Of a stretch of 9,234 nt of DNA, positions 1 through 5,339 are shown piece by piece. A program made the position numbers and the translations under genes. The number at the start of each line of letters is the position of its first letter. Within the stretch, counting starts at the first letter, position 1. The notes beneath the pieces were generated by a model. That model did not search any database and was not told the origin of the DNA. It saw nothing but the letters and a program-made list of their open reading frames with translations. Source of the DNA: DASVXQ01 sp046727955 (GTDB taxonomy: Bacteria; Actinomycetota; CALGFH01); assembly GCA_046727955.1 (NCBI GenBank), contig JBKPDO010000420.1:1-9234 (forward strand). The letters are read 5' to 3'.

Positions 1-60
1 GATCAGGCCGGCACCGCCTGGCCCGGCGCCGCCCGGCGCGGCGCCGCCCGGCCCGGCGCC
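1..60 (-). repeat. 15-bp tandem repeat coding for GAGPG pentapeptides in the kinase ATP lid
   Basis: On the minus strand the blocks 60-46, 45-31 and 30-16 are near-identical 15-mers encoding GAGPG, GAAPG and GAGPG. The block 15-1 (GAGLI) starts the same way and then becomes the conserved G2 box. The repeat is in frame and sits between G1 (DDGPG) and G2, the flexible ATP-lid region. It looks like slippage expansion of the G2-box DNA; this origin is inference. Confidence 0.75.
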
Positions 61-795
61 AGGCGGCCCGGCGCTGGGCAGCGGCATTCCCGGCCCGTCG
101 TCGGCGACGACGACCTGCAGGTGGCCGGGCCCGTAGCCAACGGTGAGGACGACGCTGGCGCCCGGCGCGTGCTTGGCGGCGTTGGTCAGGGCCTCCTGCA
201 CGATCCGGTAGGCGGCAAGGTCGACGGTGGCCGGCAGTGGACGGGCCGCACCCTCGACCCGCGCGTCGACGTGCACGCCGCCCTCCCGCGCCTGGCCGAG
301 GAGCCGGTCGAGGTTCGCCAGCGAGGGCTGGGGAGCCAGGACCGGCCCCGACCGGTCGTCCTGGTCCTGCCTGCGGAGCACGCCGAGCAGCGCGCGAAGC
401 TCGGTCAGGGTGGCCCGCGCGGTCCGCTCGATGAGGCCGAGCGCCGCGGTGGCGCGATCGGCGTCGCCGTGAGAGGTCGCCCGGGCGGCCCCGGCCTGCA
501 CCGCGATCACGCTGACGTTGTGGACCACCACGTCGTGCAGCTCCCGGGCGATCCCGATCCGCTCGGCCTCAGCGGCCCGCCGGGCGTGCTCGGCCCGCTC
601 CCGCTGCAGCCTCGCCGCCCGCTCCTCGAGCTCGGCCAGGTAGGCCCGCCGGTTGCGGGTGCGGTCCCCAAGCACCCAGGCGACCCCAAAGCCGAACGCC
701 GGCGCGGCCAAGTGCCCCAACGCCGCGGTGCTCCCGGTGGTGAGCACGATCCCGAACGCCACGACCAGCACCGCGGCGCCGGCAGCGGCGGCCAC
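1..795 (-). CDS. Sensor histidine kinase, partial; N-terminal membrane region truncated, C-terminus beyond window
   Basis: Autokinase of a two-component system, HisKA_3/HPK7 type (established family). The minus frame read from GTG 795 has two weak hydrophobic stretches, a charged linker (RNRR then LEERAARL), the dimerisation motif IARELHDVVVHN with phospho-accepting His at about residue 87, an N box YRIVQEALTNAAKHA and the G1 box ADDGPGMP, and leaves the window inside the G2 box (GAGLI). The intact paralogue at 7795-9033 has its His at residue 213, so about 125 N-terminal residues are missing, including the first membrane helices. The frame stays open upstream past 840, antisense to the neighbouring ATPase gene, but has no start codon there; GTG 795 is the first possible start and has no clear ribosome binding site. 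The gene directly abuts the divergent ATPase gene (ribosome binding site at 819). A response regulator may follow off the left edge. Likely a 5'-truncated gene; whether it is still made is unknown. Confidence 0.8.
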   Translation of the reverse strand, partial: MAAAAGAAVLVVAFGIVLTTGSTAALGHLAAPAFGFGVAWVLGDRTRNRRAYLAELEERAARLQRERAEHARRAAEAERIGIARELHDVVVHNVSVIAVQAGAARATSHGDADRATAALGLIERTARATLTELRALLGVLRRQDQDDRSGPVLAPQPSLANLDRLLGQAREGGVHVDARVEGAARPLPATVDLAAYRIVQEALTNAAKHAPGASVVLTVGYGPGHLQVVVADDGPGMPLPSAGPPGAGPGGAAPGGAGPGGAGLI

Positions 796-828
796 CAGCC
801 GGCGTAACGCCGGATGACAGGAGGCACC

Positions 829-1775
829 ATGGCAACGATCGAAATTCGAGACCTGACCAAGCGCTACGGCCCCGTGCTGGCGGTCGACCGTCTGAGCTTC
901 GAGGTCGAGCGGGGCACCGTGACCGGGTTCCTCGGCCCCAACGGCGCCGGCAAGACGACCACCCTGCGCATGCTGCTCGGCCTGGTGGAGCCGACCGCCG
1001 GCGGCACCACCATCAACGGCGCGGCCTACCGCGACGTCCCCGACCCGCTCCACCAGGTCGGGGCGGTGCTGGAGGCCTCGAGCTTCCACCCCGGGCGCAC
1101 CGCCCGCAACCACCTGCGGGTCCAGGCCCTCGCCGGCGGGATCCGTCGCGCTCGGGTGGAGGAGGTCCTGGACCTCGTCGGGCTGGGCGGCGCCGCCGAC
1201 CGGCGGGTCGGGGGCTTCTCGCTGGGGATGCGCCAGCGGCTCGGCCTGGCCACGGCCCTGCTCGGCGACCCCGAGGTGCTCATCCTCGATGAGCCGACCA
1301 ACGGGCTGGACCCGGAGGGCGTCCGGTGGATCCGCGGGCTCATCCGCGGCCTGGCGGAGCAGGGCCGCACGGTGCTGGTGTCCAGCCACCTGCTGGCGGA
1401 GGTGGCCAGACGGTTGACCGGGTCGTGATCGTCGACCACGGGCGCCTGGTGGCCCAGTCCTCGCTGGAGGCGCTCGTGGCCGGGACGGAGCGGGTCGTCC
1501 ACGTCCGGACCCCGCAGGCAGCCGACCTGCGCGAGCTTCTGCTCTCCGACGACGGGGTGCGGGTGCAGGTCGTCGGCCCGGATCGGCTCGAGATCTCCGG
1601 CAGCACGCCGGAGCGGACGGGCATACTCGCCGCCGCGCACCGCTTCCCGATCTTCGAGAGCACCACGCAGCTGGCGAACCTCGAGGAAGCCTTCTTCCAG
1701 TTGACCGAGCACGACAACGACACAGCCATGGTCGCGCGGAGCGCGGCCCCGGCTCTTCAGGAGGCCACACGATGA
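829..1775 (+). pseudogene. ABC exporter ATP-binding protein, frameshifted by one base (copy 1)
   Basis: Cytoplasmic ATPase of an ABC-2 type exporter. ATG 829 is chosen because AGGAGG lies at 819-824; an in-frame ATG at 814 lacks this. Residues: Walker A GPNGAGKTT 36-44, family block FHPGRTARNHLR about 86-97, signature FSLGM 130-134, Walker B LILDEP 151-156, H-loop SSH 185-187. After residue 193 (codon ending at 1407) the frame runs into TGA 1426-1428, giving a 199-residue product. The missing part continues in another frame from QTVDRVVIVDHGRLVAQ to TGA 1773-1775. Adding one C to the CC at 1406-1407 restores a protein of about 315 residues aligning throughout with the intact copy at 6083-6979. 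No slippery heptamer is seen, so programmed frameshifting is unlikely: mutation or sequencing error. The restored stop overlaps the permease start (ATGA at 1772-1775), the same coupling as in the intact copy. The ATPase core motifs are retained, but the C-terminal regulatory part is lost. Confidence 0.85.
949..986 (+). repeat. 38-bp exact match, inverted relative to 6822-6859
   Basis: This stretch, coding for the end of Walker A and the following helix of ATPase copy 1, is identical over 38 bases to the reverse complement of 6822-6859 in the intact ATPase copy. The match ends at a mismatch on both sides. Confidence 0.85.
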
Positions 1776-2182
1776 TCAGACTGATCCGCACCGAGTTGCT
1801 GAAGCTTCGCACCATCCGCGCCTCTTACGGGCTGCTGGCCGCGGCCGTCGCGATGACCGCGCTGGAGGCCATCCTCACCGCGTCCCGGGCCGGAGGCGGC
1901 GGCCCCGGAGGCATTCCCGGGCTCGGCACCGTGGCGGGCCTGACCGCCGTGGTCACCTCCACCGACGTCGCGATCCTGCTGGCCATGGTGTTCGGGGCGA
2001 CCGTGGCCAGCGGGGAGTTCCGCCACGGCACCGCCACCGCGACCTACCTGGCCACACCGGACCGCAACCGGGTCCTGCTCGCCAAGGCATTCGCGGCGGC
2101 CGGGGCGGGACTGCTCCTCGGCCTGGCCGCGGCCGCCGTCGCCACCGGGGCCGGGCTGGCGTTCGTCGCCGCCAAGGGCATG
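1772..2182 (+). pseudogene. ABC-2 type exporter permease, C-terminally truncated (copy 1)
   Basis: Membrane subunit partner of the ATPase at 829-1775. ATG 1772 overlaps that gene's restored stop and has AGGAGG at 1759-1764, seven bases away. The start MIRLIRTELLKLRTIR matches the intact permease start MTRLVRAELAKLRTIR. The block SGEFRHGTATATYLATP and an alanine/leucine-rich helix follow. Recognisable permease sequence stops near AAKG (2171-2179), about residue 136 of an expected 245-250, so roughly the last three helices are missing. The open frame runs on to 2368, but those residues are Arg/Pro-rich and lie antisense to a PIN-toxin fragment and an antitoxin, so they are not permease. The truncation point coincides with the broken end of the PIN gene, indicating a deletion or recombination junction. 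Not expected to work as an exporter. Confidence 0.8.
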
Positions 2183-2250
2183 GCGAGGTCTTGGCCTCGG
2201 AACAGGCGACTCGCGATATCGGTGTCCAGCACCACACGTGGCTGGGCCAT
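2173..2250 (-). pseudogene. PIN-domain (VapC-like) toxin, N-terminal fragment only
   Basis: The minus frame from ATG 2250 begins MAQPRVVLDTDIASRLFRGQ. The hydrophobic strand followed by LDTD is the first PIN-domain motif; Asp9 would be the first metal-binding acidic residue of the ribonuclease site (family knowledge). Only about 22-26 residues are PIN-like of a usual 120-140. The frame then continues antisense through the truncated permease to 2044. The other catalytic acidic residues are absent, so no nuclease activity is expected. It starts 11 bases after the stop of the antitoxin-like gene 2262-2459, with a GGAG-type ribosome binding site, which is the usual antitoxin-then-toxin order. Identification rests on a short motif plus context. 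Confidence 0.6.
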
Positions 2251-2261
2251 CCGGGCTCCGG

Positions 2262-2459
2262 TCAGTCCCGGCTGCGGGTGTCGGCGAGGTCGGCGAGGAA
2301 TGCCTCGAACTCCTCGTCACTACCCCACGGGTCATCGCTGCCGAGCGCGCGGAGCTGCTCAGGGGTGAGAGGGGCGGTGATGCGCTCCGGAAGCGTCGGC
2401 TGACCACGGCCGGGGCGTTTGCGGCTGGCGCCAGCCGGCTGGGGTGCAGGCTCGGTCAT
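2262..2459 (-). CDS. Small acidic-tailed protein, candidate antitoxin of a VapBC-like pair
   Basis: 65 residues. ATG 2459 is chosen because AAGGAGG lies at 2464-2470, four bases upstream; in-frame starts at 2516, 2495 and 2477 lack this. The N-terminal half is basic and Pro-rich (SRKRPGRGQP), then comes LPERITAPLTPEQLRALGSD, then an acidic/aromatic tail DDPWGSDEEFEAFLADL of the kind that binds a toxin groove. I see no clear AbrB, ribbon-helix-helix or Phd fold, so the antitoxin call rests on position (11 bases upstream of a PIN start), size and tail. A dyad-rich operator candidate lies upstream at 2499-2540. The gene itself looks complete while its toxin partner is cut, so it may be an orphan. 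Alternative: an unrelated small hypothetical protein. Confidence 0.6.
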   Translation of the reverse strand: MTEPAPQPAGASRKRPGRGQPTLPERITAPLTPEQLRALGSDDPWGSDEEFEAFLADLADTRSRD

Positions 2460-2635
2460 GGCGCCTCCTTCCCGCATCGCGGTGACTTGGTCCATTGACC
2501 CGCGTTCAGCATACACGGCGCCGTGACCCGTTTACGCGGGCGCCACTCGGCATGCCGGGTCTGGACGACGATCAGCCAGAGGCCGAGCAGCGTGAAGCAC
2601 ACCGTTGCGAATGCGATGTAGAAGTCCGTGAGCAT
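2456..2635 (-). CDS. Short one-helix membrane protein, probably a chimeric N-terminal fragment
   Basis: 59 residues from ATG 2635, with GAGG at 2642-2645 six bases upstream. It starts MLTDFYIAFATVCFTLLGLW and continues LIVVQTRHAEW, one clear hydrophobic helix (about 5-25) followed by a basic cytoplasmic-looking end. The N-terminus resembles the first helix of larger multi-helix actinobacterial membrane proteins, but I cannot name the family. From about residue 32 (position ~2540) the sequence loses membrane-protein character; this region coincides with the outer arm of the operator 2499-2540, and the stop (2458-2456) overlaps the antitoxin start as ATGA. I infer the original gene was cut near 2540 and fused to the toxin-antitoxin promoter region. 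A promoter at 2687-2714 suggests it may still be transcribed. No function is assigned. Confidence 0.5.
   Translation of the reverse strand: MLTDFYIAFATVCFTLLGLWLIVVQTRHAEWRPRKRVTAPCMLNAGQWTKSPRCGKEAP
2499..2540. promoter_or_regulatory. Concentric inverted repeats upstream of the antitoxin-like gene, candidate operator
   Basis: A perfect 12-bp palindrome CACGGCGCCGTG (2514-2525) is centred at 2519.5. A second inverted repeat, CCCGCGT (2499-2505) and ACGCGGG (2534-2540), has exactly the same centre. TGACCCG is also directly repeated at 2496-2502 and 2524-2530. On the minus strand TATGCT preceded by GTG at 2507-2515 could be an extended -10 box for the antitoxin gene; no good -35 is seen. Toxin-antitoxin operons are commonly autorepressed at such palindromes (established); its use here is inference. 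Confidence 0.5.
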
Positions 2636-2686
2636 GGTCTACCTCATCGCGGCAGCGGGCTGGACCTCCTTTCCCCGCACGCCGGA

Positions 2687-2714
2687 ATCGTACTGACCGT
2701 CCGGGCAGCGTCAA
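2687..2714 (-). promoter_or_regulatory. Sigma-70-type promoter for the short membrane ORF
   Basis: Minus strand: -35 TTGACG (2714-2709), 16-bp spacer, -10 TACGAT (2692-2687), close to the actinobacterial housekeeping consensus. Transcription would start near 2680, about 45 bases before ATG 2635. Within that leader, AAAGGAGGTCC (2672-2662) is a near-perfect anti-16S match but lies 27 bases from the ATG, too far to serve it. Confidence 0.6.
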
Positions 2715-2743
2715 GGCCGCGCGTGGCGGTGCCGCCCGGCGGC

Positions 2744-2953
2744 TCACTCACGACGACCACCAGACGATCCCTCGGGCCGGCCGCGGCCCCGTCCGCGAAC
2801 AATGGCGAGATAGAGCCCTGCCGCAGCGGCGACAGCGGCCCCTAGCAGCGCGGCTGCCACAGGGACGATATCGGGCCCCAGCATGACGTGACCGAGAACG
2901 ACCACCGCGCCCAGTAAACCAACCGCCGTAGCGATCTTGTGGTCGGCGAACAT
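2744..2953 (-). CDS. Small two-helix membrane protein coupled to the TetR gene
   Basis: 69 residues from ATG 2953, which overlaps the TetR stop by one base (TAATG) and has AAAGGAG just upstream inside the TetR gene, so translation is probably coupled. Two hydrophobic helices, about residues 8-28 (TAVGLLGAVVVLGHVMLGP) and 30-51, are separated by a short Pro/Asp turn. The C-terminal tail is Arg/Gly-rich (RGRGRGRPEG) and likely cytoplasmic. No family is recognised. As the last gene of the permease-TetR cluster it might be an accessory membrane component or be regulated with it; that is inference. Confidence 0.7.
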   Translation of the reverse strand: MFADHKIATAVGLLGAVVVLGHVMLGPDIVPVAAALLGAAVAAAAGLYLAIVRGRGRGRPEGSSGGRRE

Positions 2954-3645
2954 TACTGCTCCTTTCGTCGAGACCTGGCGCCGGTGCGGGACTGCCCGCT
3001 CCCGCCGGCCGTGGCGGGGGAAATCGCGCGCGCGATGAAGTCGATCTCCCTGGTGATCGACTCCCGCCTGCCTGGCCTCCCGGCGAAGTAGTCCAGGAAG
3101 GCGCGCTCGTGACACAGGCTGAGGATCAGCGAGGCCGCGGAGCGACAGTCGGCGTCCGGCGCGACGCGTCCGAGCTGCTGCTCAGCGATCAGGTAGCCCT
3201 CGATGGGATGGACGGCGAAGGGCCCGCCCGACCCGGCTTGGGGGGTCACCGCCCGCCGGAGCGCCTCGAGCAGCTCGGCGTCGGAGAAGGCGGCGGCGAA
3301 TAAAGGAACAAGCTGGTCGAGGATGGCGCCGATCTCGTGCGCGAAGCGGCGGAGGTTGTGGGCGACTGTCCCGCTCCCGGCCCGGGAGGGCAGCTTGGAG
3401 AGGGGCTGGGAAAGGACCCGGGCGCGCCGGAGCATGCTCTCGGCCACCAGCTGCAGCCGGTCCTCGAAGTAGTTGTAGAGCGTGCCCGCGCCGATGCCGG
3501 CCTCCTCGGCGATGGCTCGGGTGGAGGCCGCGGCAAGACCGTGGCCGGTGATCACGCGATGCGCGGCGTCGAGGATGTGGTCGCGAACCGCATCGGGCTC
3601 TCCAGCGGTCGAGGCCATGACGTCGGGAGCCAGTGGCCTAGGCAT
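2953..3645 (-). CDS. TetR/AcrR-family transcriptional regulator
   Basis: 230 residues. TetR-family proteins are dimeric repressors with an N-terminal helix-turn-helix and a ligand-binding C-terminal domain (established). The HTH region spans about residues 19-66: ILDAAHRVITGHG, then STRAIAEEAGIGAGTLYNYF, the typical TetR recognition-helix pattern, and further helices (LVAESMLRRAR). The C-terminal half is helical and variable, ending in an Arg-rich tail (GARSRRKEQ). ATG 3645 overlaps the permease gene by eight bases; ATG 3618 (MASTAGEP) is an equally possible start, as neither has a strong ribosome binding site. Located directly downstream of an exporter permease and read from the same strand, it most likely controls that cluster in response to an exported compound. 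I found no obvious operator, because the 5' end of the cluster has been rearranged. Confidence 0.92.
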   Translation of the reverse strand: MPRPLAPDVMASTAGEPDAVRDHILDAAHRVITGHGLAAASTRAIAEEAGIGAGTLYNYFEDRLQLVAESMLRRARVLSQPLSKLPSRAGSGTVAHNLRRFAHEIGAILDQLVPLFAAAFSDAELLEALRRAVTPQAGSGGPFAVHPIEGYLIAEQQLGRVAPDADCRSAASLILSLCHERAFLDYFAGRPGRRESITREIDFIARAISPATAGGSGQSRTGARSRRKEQ

Positions 3646-4378
3646 CGCGATAGCGCTCGCTGAAGATCGCTGCGCTCACAATGCAGGTCGCGTAGGCGGT
3701 GAGCACGACCGCCGCCGTGAGCGGCGCGAGCAGCTTTTCCGAGTTCGGGGGGCGCACGAGCGCGCTCCCGGCAGCGAAGGGCAGCCAGCGCCCGACGGCG
3801 GGCAACAGCCCGACGGTGACGTGCTCGACGACGGCAAACCACGCCAGCCAGCCGACGATGGCGGCCACCTGATTGCGAACCAGGCTGCCCGTCGCAGCCC
3901 CGACGGCGCCAAACAGCGTGGCGTAGAGCACGGCGCCCCCCAACGTGGACCACGCGTCGGAAGAGTCCAGCGGGAGTGTGAGACCCTCGAGCCGGTAGGC
4001 GAGATCGGCGACCGCTATGGAGGCGCCGGCGGCCAGGGAACCGAAGACGACCCCGGTCGCGGCGGCCGCGGCGAGCTTGGCGGCGATCACCCGCCAGCGG
4101 CGAGGTGTAGTCAGAAAGGTGTCGACCGCCGTGCCCTGGCGGTACTCACCGGCCGAGACGATGATGCCCAGCACGAGCACGAAGATGGCGCCGTTTGCGG
4201 AGACGCTGAGAATCGAGCGCACGCCGCGGGTGGACTCGAGGTCGAGGCTCGTATCGGTGCCGACCACGACCGCGCTGGCCACGGCCAGCGCGCTCACCCC
4301 GACGGTTGCGGCCAGCAGCGCCCACGCCGTCCTGGTTGTGCGGAGCTTGAGGAACTCGGCGGCCAGAAGGTTCGTCAC
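3638..4378 (-). CDS. ABC-2 type exporter permease (copy 2)
   Basis: 246 residues, the usual length for this family. GTG 4378 is chosen because it overlaps the ATPase stop (GTGA at 4378-4375), has GGAGG a few bases upstream, and gives the family start VTNLLAAEFLKLRTTRTAW. About six hydrophobic helices are seen, with the conserved cytoplasmic block SAGEYRQGTAVDTFLTTPRR between helices 2 and 3 and GSLVRNQVAAIVGW near helix 5; both blocks recur in the permease at 5340-6086. It would form the membrane channel of an exporter with the ATPase encoded just upstream, but that ATPase lacks its P-loop. The permease may therefore be idle or might borrow the paralogous ATPase at 6083-6979 (inference). Its end overlaps the TetR gene by eight bases. 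Confidence 0.9.
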   Translation of the reverse strand: MTNLLAAEFLKLRTTRTAWALLAATVGVSALAVASAVVVGTDTSLDLESTRGVRSILSVSANGAIFVLVLGIIVSAGEYRQGTAVDTFLTTPRRWRVIAAKLAAAAATGVVFGSLAAGASIAVADLAYRLEGLTLPLDSSDAWSTLGGAVLYATLFGAVGAATGSLVRNQVAAIVGWLAWFAVVEHVTVGLLPAVGRWLPFAAGSALVRPPNSEKLLAPLTAAVVLTAYATCIVSAAIFSERYRDA

Positions 4379-5160
4379 GATCCCACCTCCGTGTCGGTGA
4401 GCTCGAGGAATAGCTCCTCGAGCCGCCTTGTGGGCGTCTCGGACGACAGCTCGGCGAGCACGATCCCCTCTCGGGCGGCGATCCTGCCGACCTCGGTGGG
4501 CGACGCGCCGTGGATCACCAGGCGCTCGTGCCCGTCGCGCCGGACGCGCCACCCCGCTGCCTCCGCGATCTCACCGAGCCGGGCGCCATCCAGCGCGCGG
4601 ACCACGACCCCTGGCTCCGCCCTGGTCAGCGCCGCGGTGGTTCCCTCGCGGACGATGCGGCCGCGGTCGATGATCACCACCCGGTCGGCAACCATCTCGA
4701 CCTCGGCGAGCACGTGGCTCGAGAAGAGCACCGTTCGTCCCTGCCCCACCCAGTCGCGAAGCAGGCGGCGCAACCACGCGATGCCGGCCGGATCAAGGCC
4801 CGTCGCGGGCTCGTCGAGGATGAGCACGCCAGGATCGCCGAGCAGCGCCCCAGCGAGGGCCAGGCGCTGGCGCATGCCGTGCGAATACCCGCCCACCCGG
4901 CGATCGGCCGCTCCGCTGAGCTCCACGAACTCGAGCACCTCGCCGACCCGGCGCCGTGACATGCCGGCGGCGCGGGCCACGACGCGAAGGTGATTTCGTC
5001 CGGTCCGGCCGGGATGGAAGCCGGCCTGATCGAGCACTGCGCCAACCACCTGGCGTGGGGAGGGAAGGTCGGCGTAGGCCGGCGTAGCCGCCTCGGGAAG
5101 CGGATCGACCGGAGGATCCAGGTGCAGAGCTCCGGGGATCCAGGCCAGCCACACGCGCAT
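4375..5160 (-). pseudogene. ABC exporter ATP-binding protein lacking the Walker A region (copy 2)
   Basis: From about residue 29 onward this is the same ATPase family as the copies at 829-1775 and 6083-6979: VVGAVLDQAGFHPGRTGRNH, signature GYSHGM (91-96), Walker B LILDEP (113-118), H-loop SSH (147-149), then a C-terminal domain ending LEELFLELTDTEVGS. The preceding 70 or so family residues, including the GPNGAGKTT P-loop, are absent. Residues before Tyr29 (MRVWLAWIPG and on) do not resemble the family, and ATG 5160 has no ribosome binding site. The break lies near 5071-5090, where GGCGTAG occurs twice ten bases apart. Without a P-loop it should not bind ATP normally. The stop overlaps the downstream permease start, so the 3' operon structure is original and only the 5' end is lost. 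Confidence 0.82.
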
Positions 5161-5339
5161 TGGATGTCATCTGACGGGCACACCATGGTGACGCCGAACT
5201 CGAACACCGACGACTCGACCGTCGTCCACGTGGTGCCGGGGTCCAGAACCTCCCGGACACCGGCGAGTTCAAGGACCTGACATGTGAGCAGCGCCACCCG
5301 ATCGGCGGGGGGCACTGCCACTAAAGTGGTGCGCGGTGG
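5085..5339. other. Unassigned segment between ATPase remnant and intact exporter
   Basis: About 250 bp replacing the expected 5' end of the copy-2 ATPase gene. A minus frame from GTG 5321, 18 bases after the permease stop, reads MAVPPADRVALLTCQVLELA and later VFEFGVTMVCPSDD with moderately G/C-biased third positions. A plus frame from ATG 5185 reads 31 codons to TGA 5280. Neither is recognisable and neither has a ribosome binding site. A 12-bp near-palindrome CCACTAAAGTGG lies at 5318-5329 just after the permease stop; it is too short to be called a terminator. No transposase or IS end is seen. Confidence 0.4.

Noticed and set aside
1..75. CRISPR or iteron array
   Set aside because: The 15-bp units are contiguous, without spacers, and lie in frame inside a kinase gene.
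1406..1428. Programmed ribosomal frameshift in ATPase copy 1
   Set aside because: No slippery heptamer, internal Shine-Dalgarno or downstream structure was seen, and the partner permease is truncated, so a plain mutation or sequencing error is simpler.
1326..1775. Separate plus-strand gene starting at ATG 1326
   Set aside because: Its first ~30 codons are out-of-frame ATPase sequence; from about 1408 it is simply the frameshifted C-terminal part of ATPase copy 1.
2182..2368. Novel C-terminal domain on the truncated permease
   Set aside because: The residues are the antisense of the PIN start and antitoxin gene, Arg/Pro-rich and non-hydrophobic.
3482..4993. 503-codon plus-strand open frame
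   Set aside because: It lies antisense to the TetR, permease and ATPase genes, has no protein-like motifs and is Arg/Ser/Pro-rich: a by-product of high GC content.
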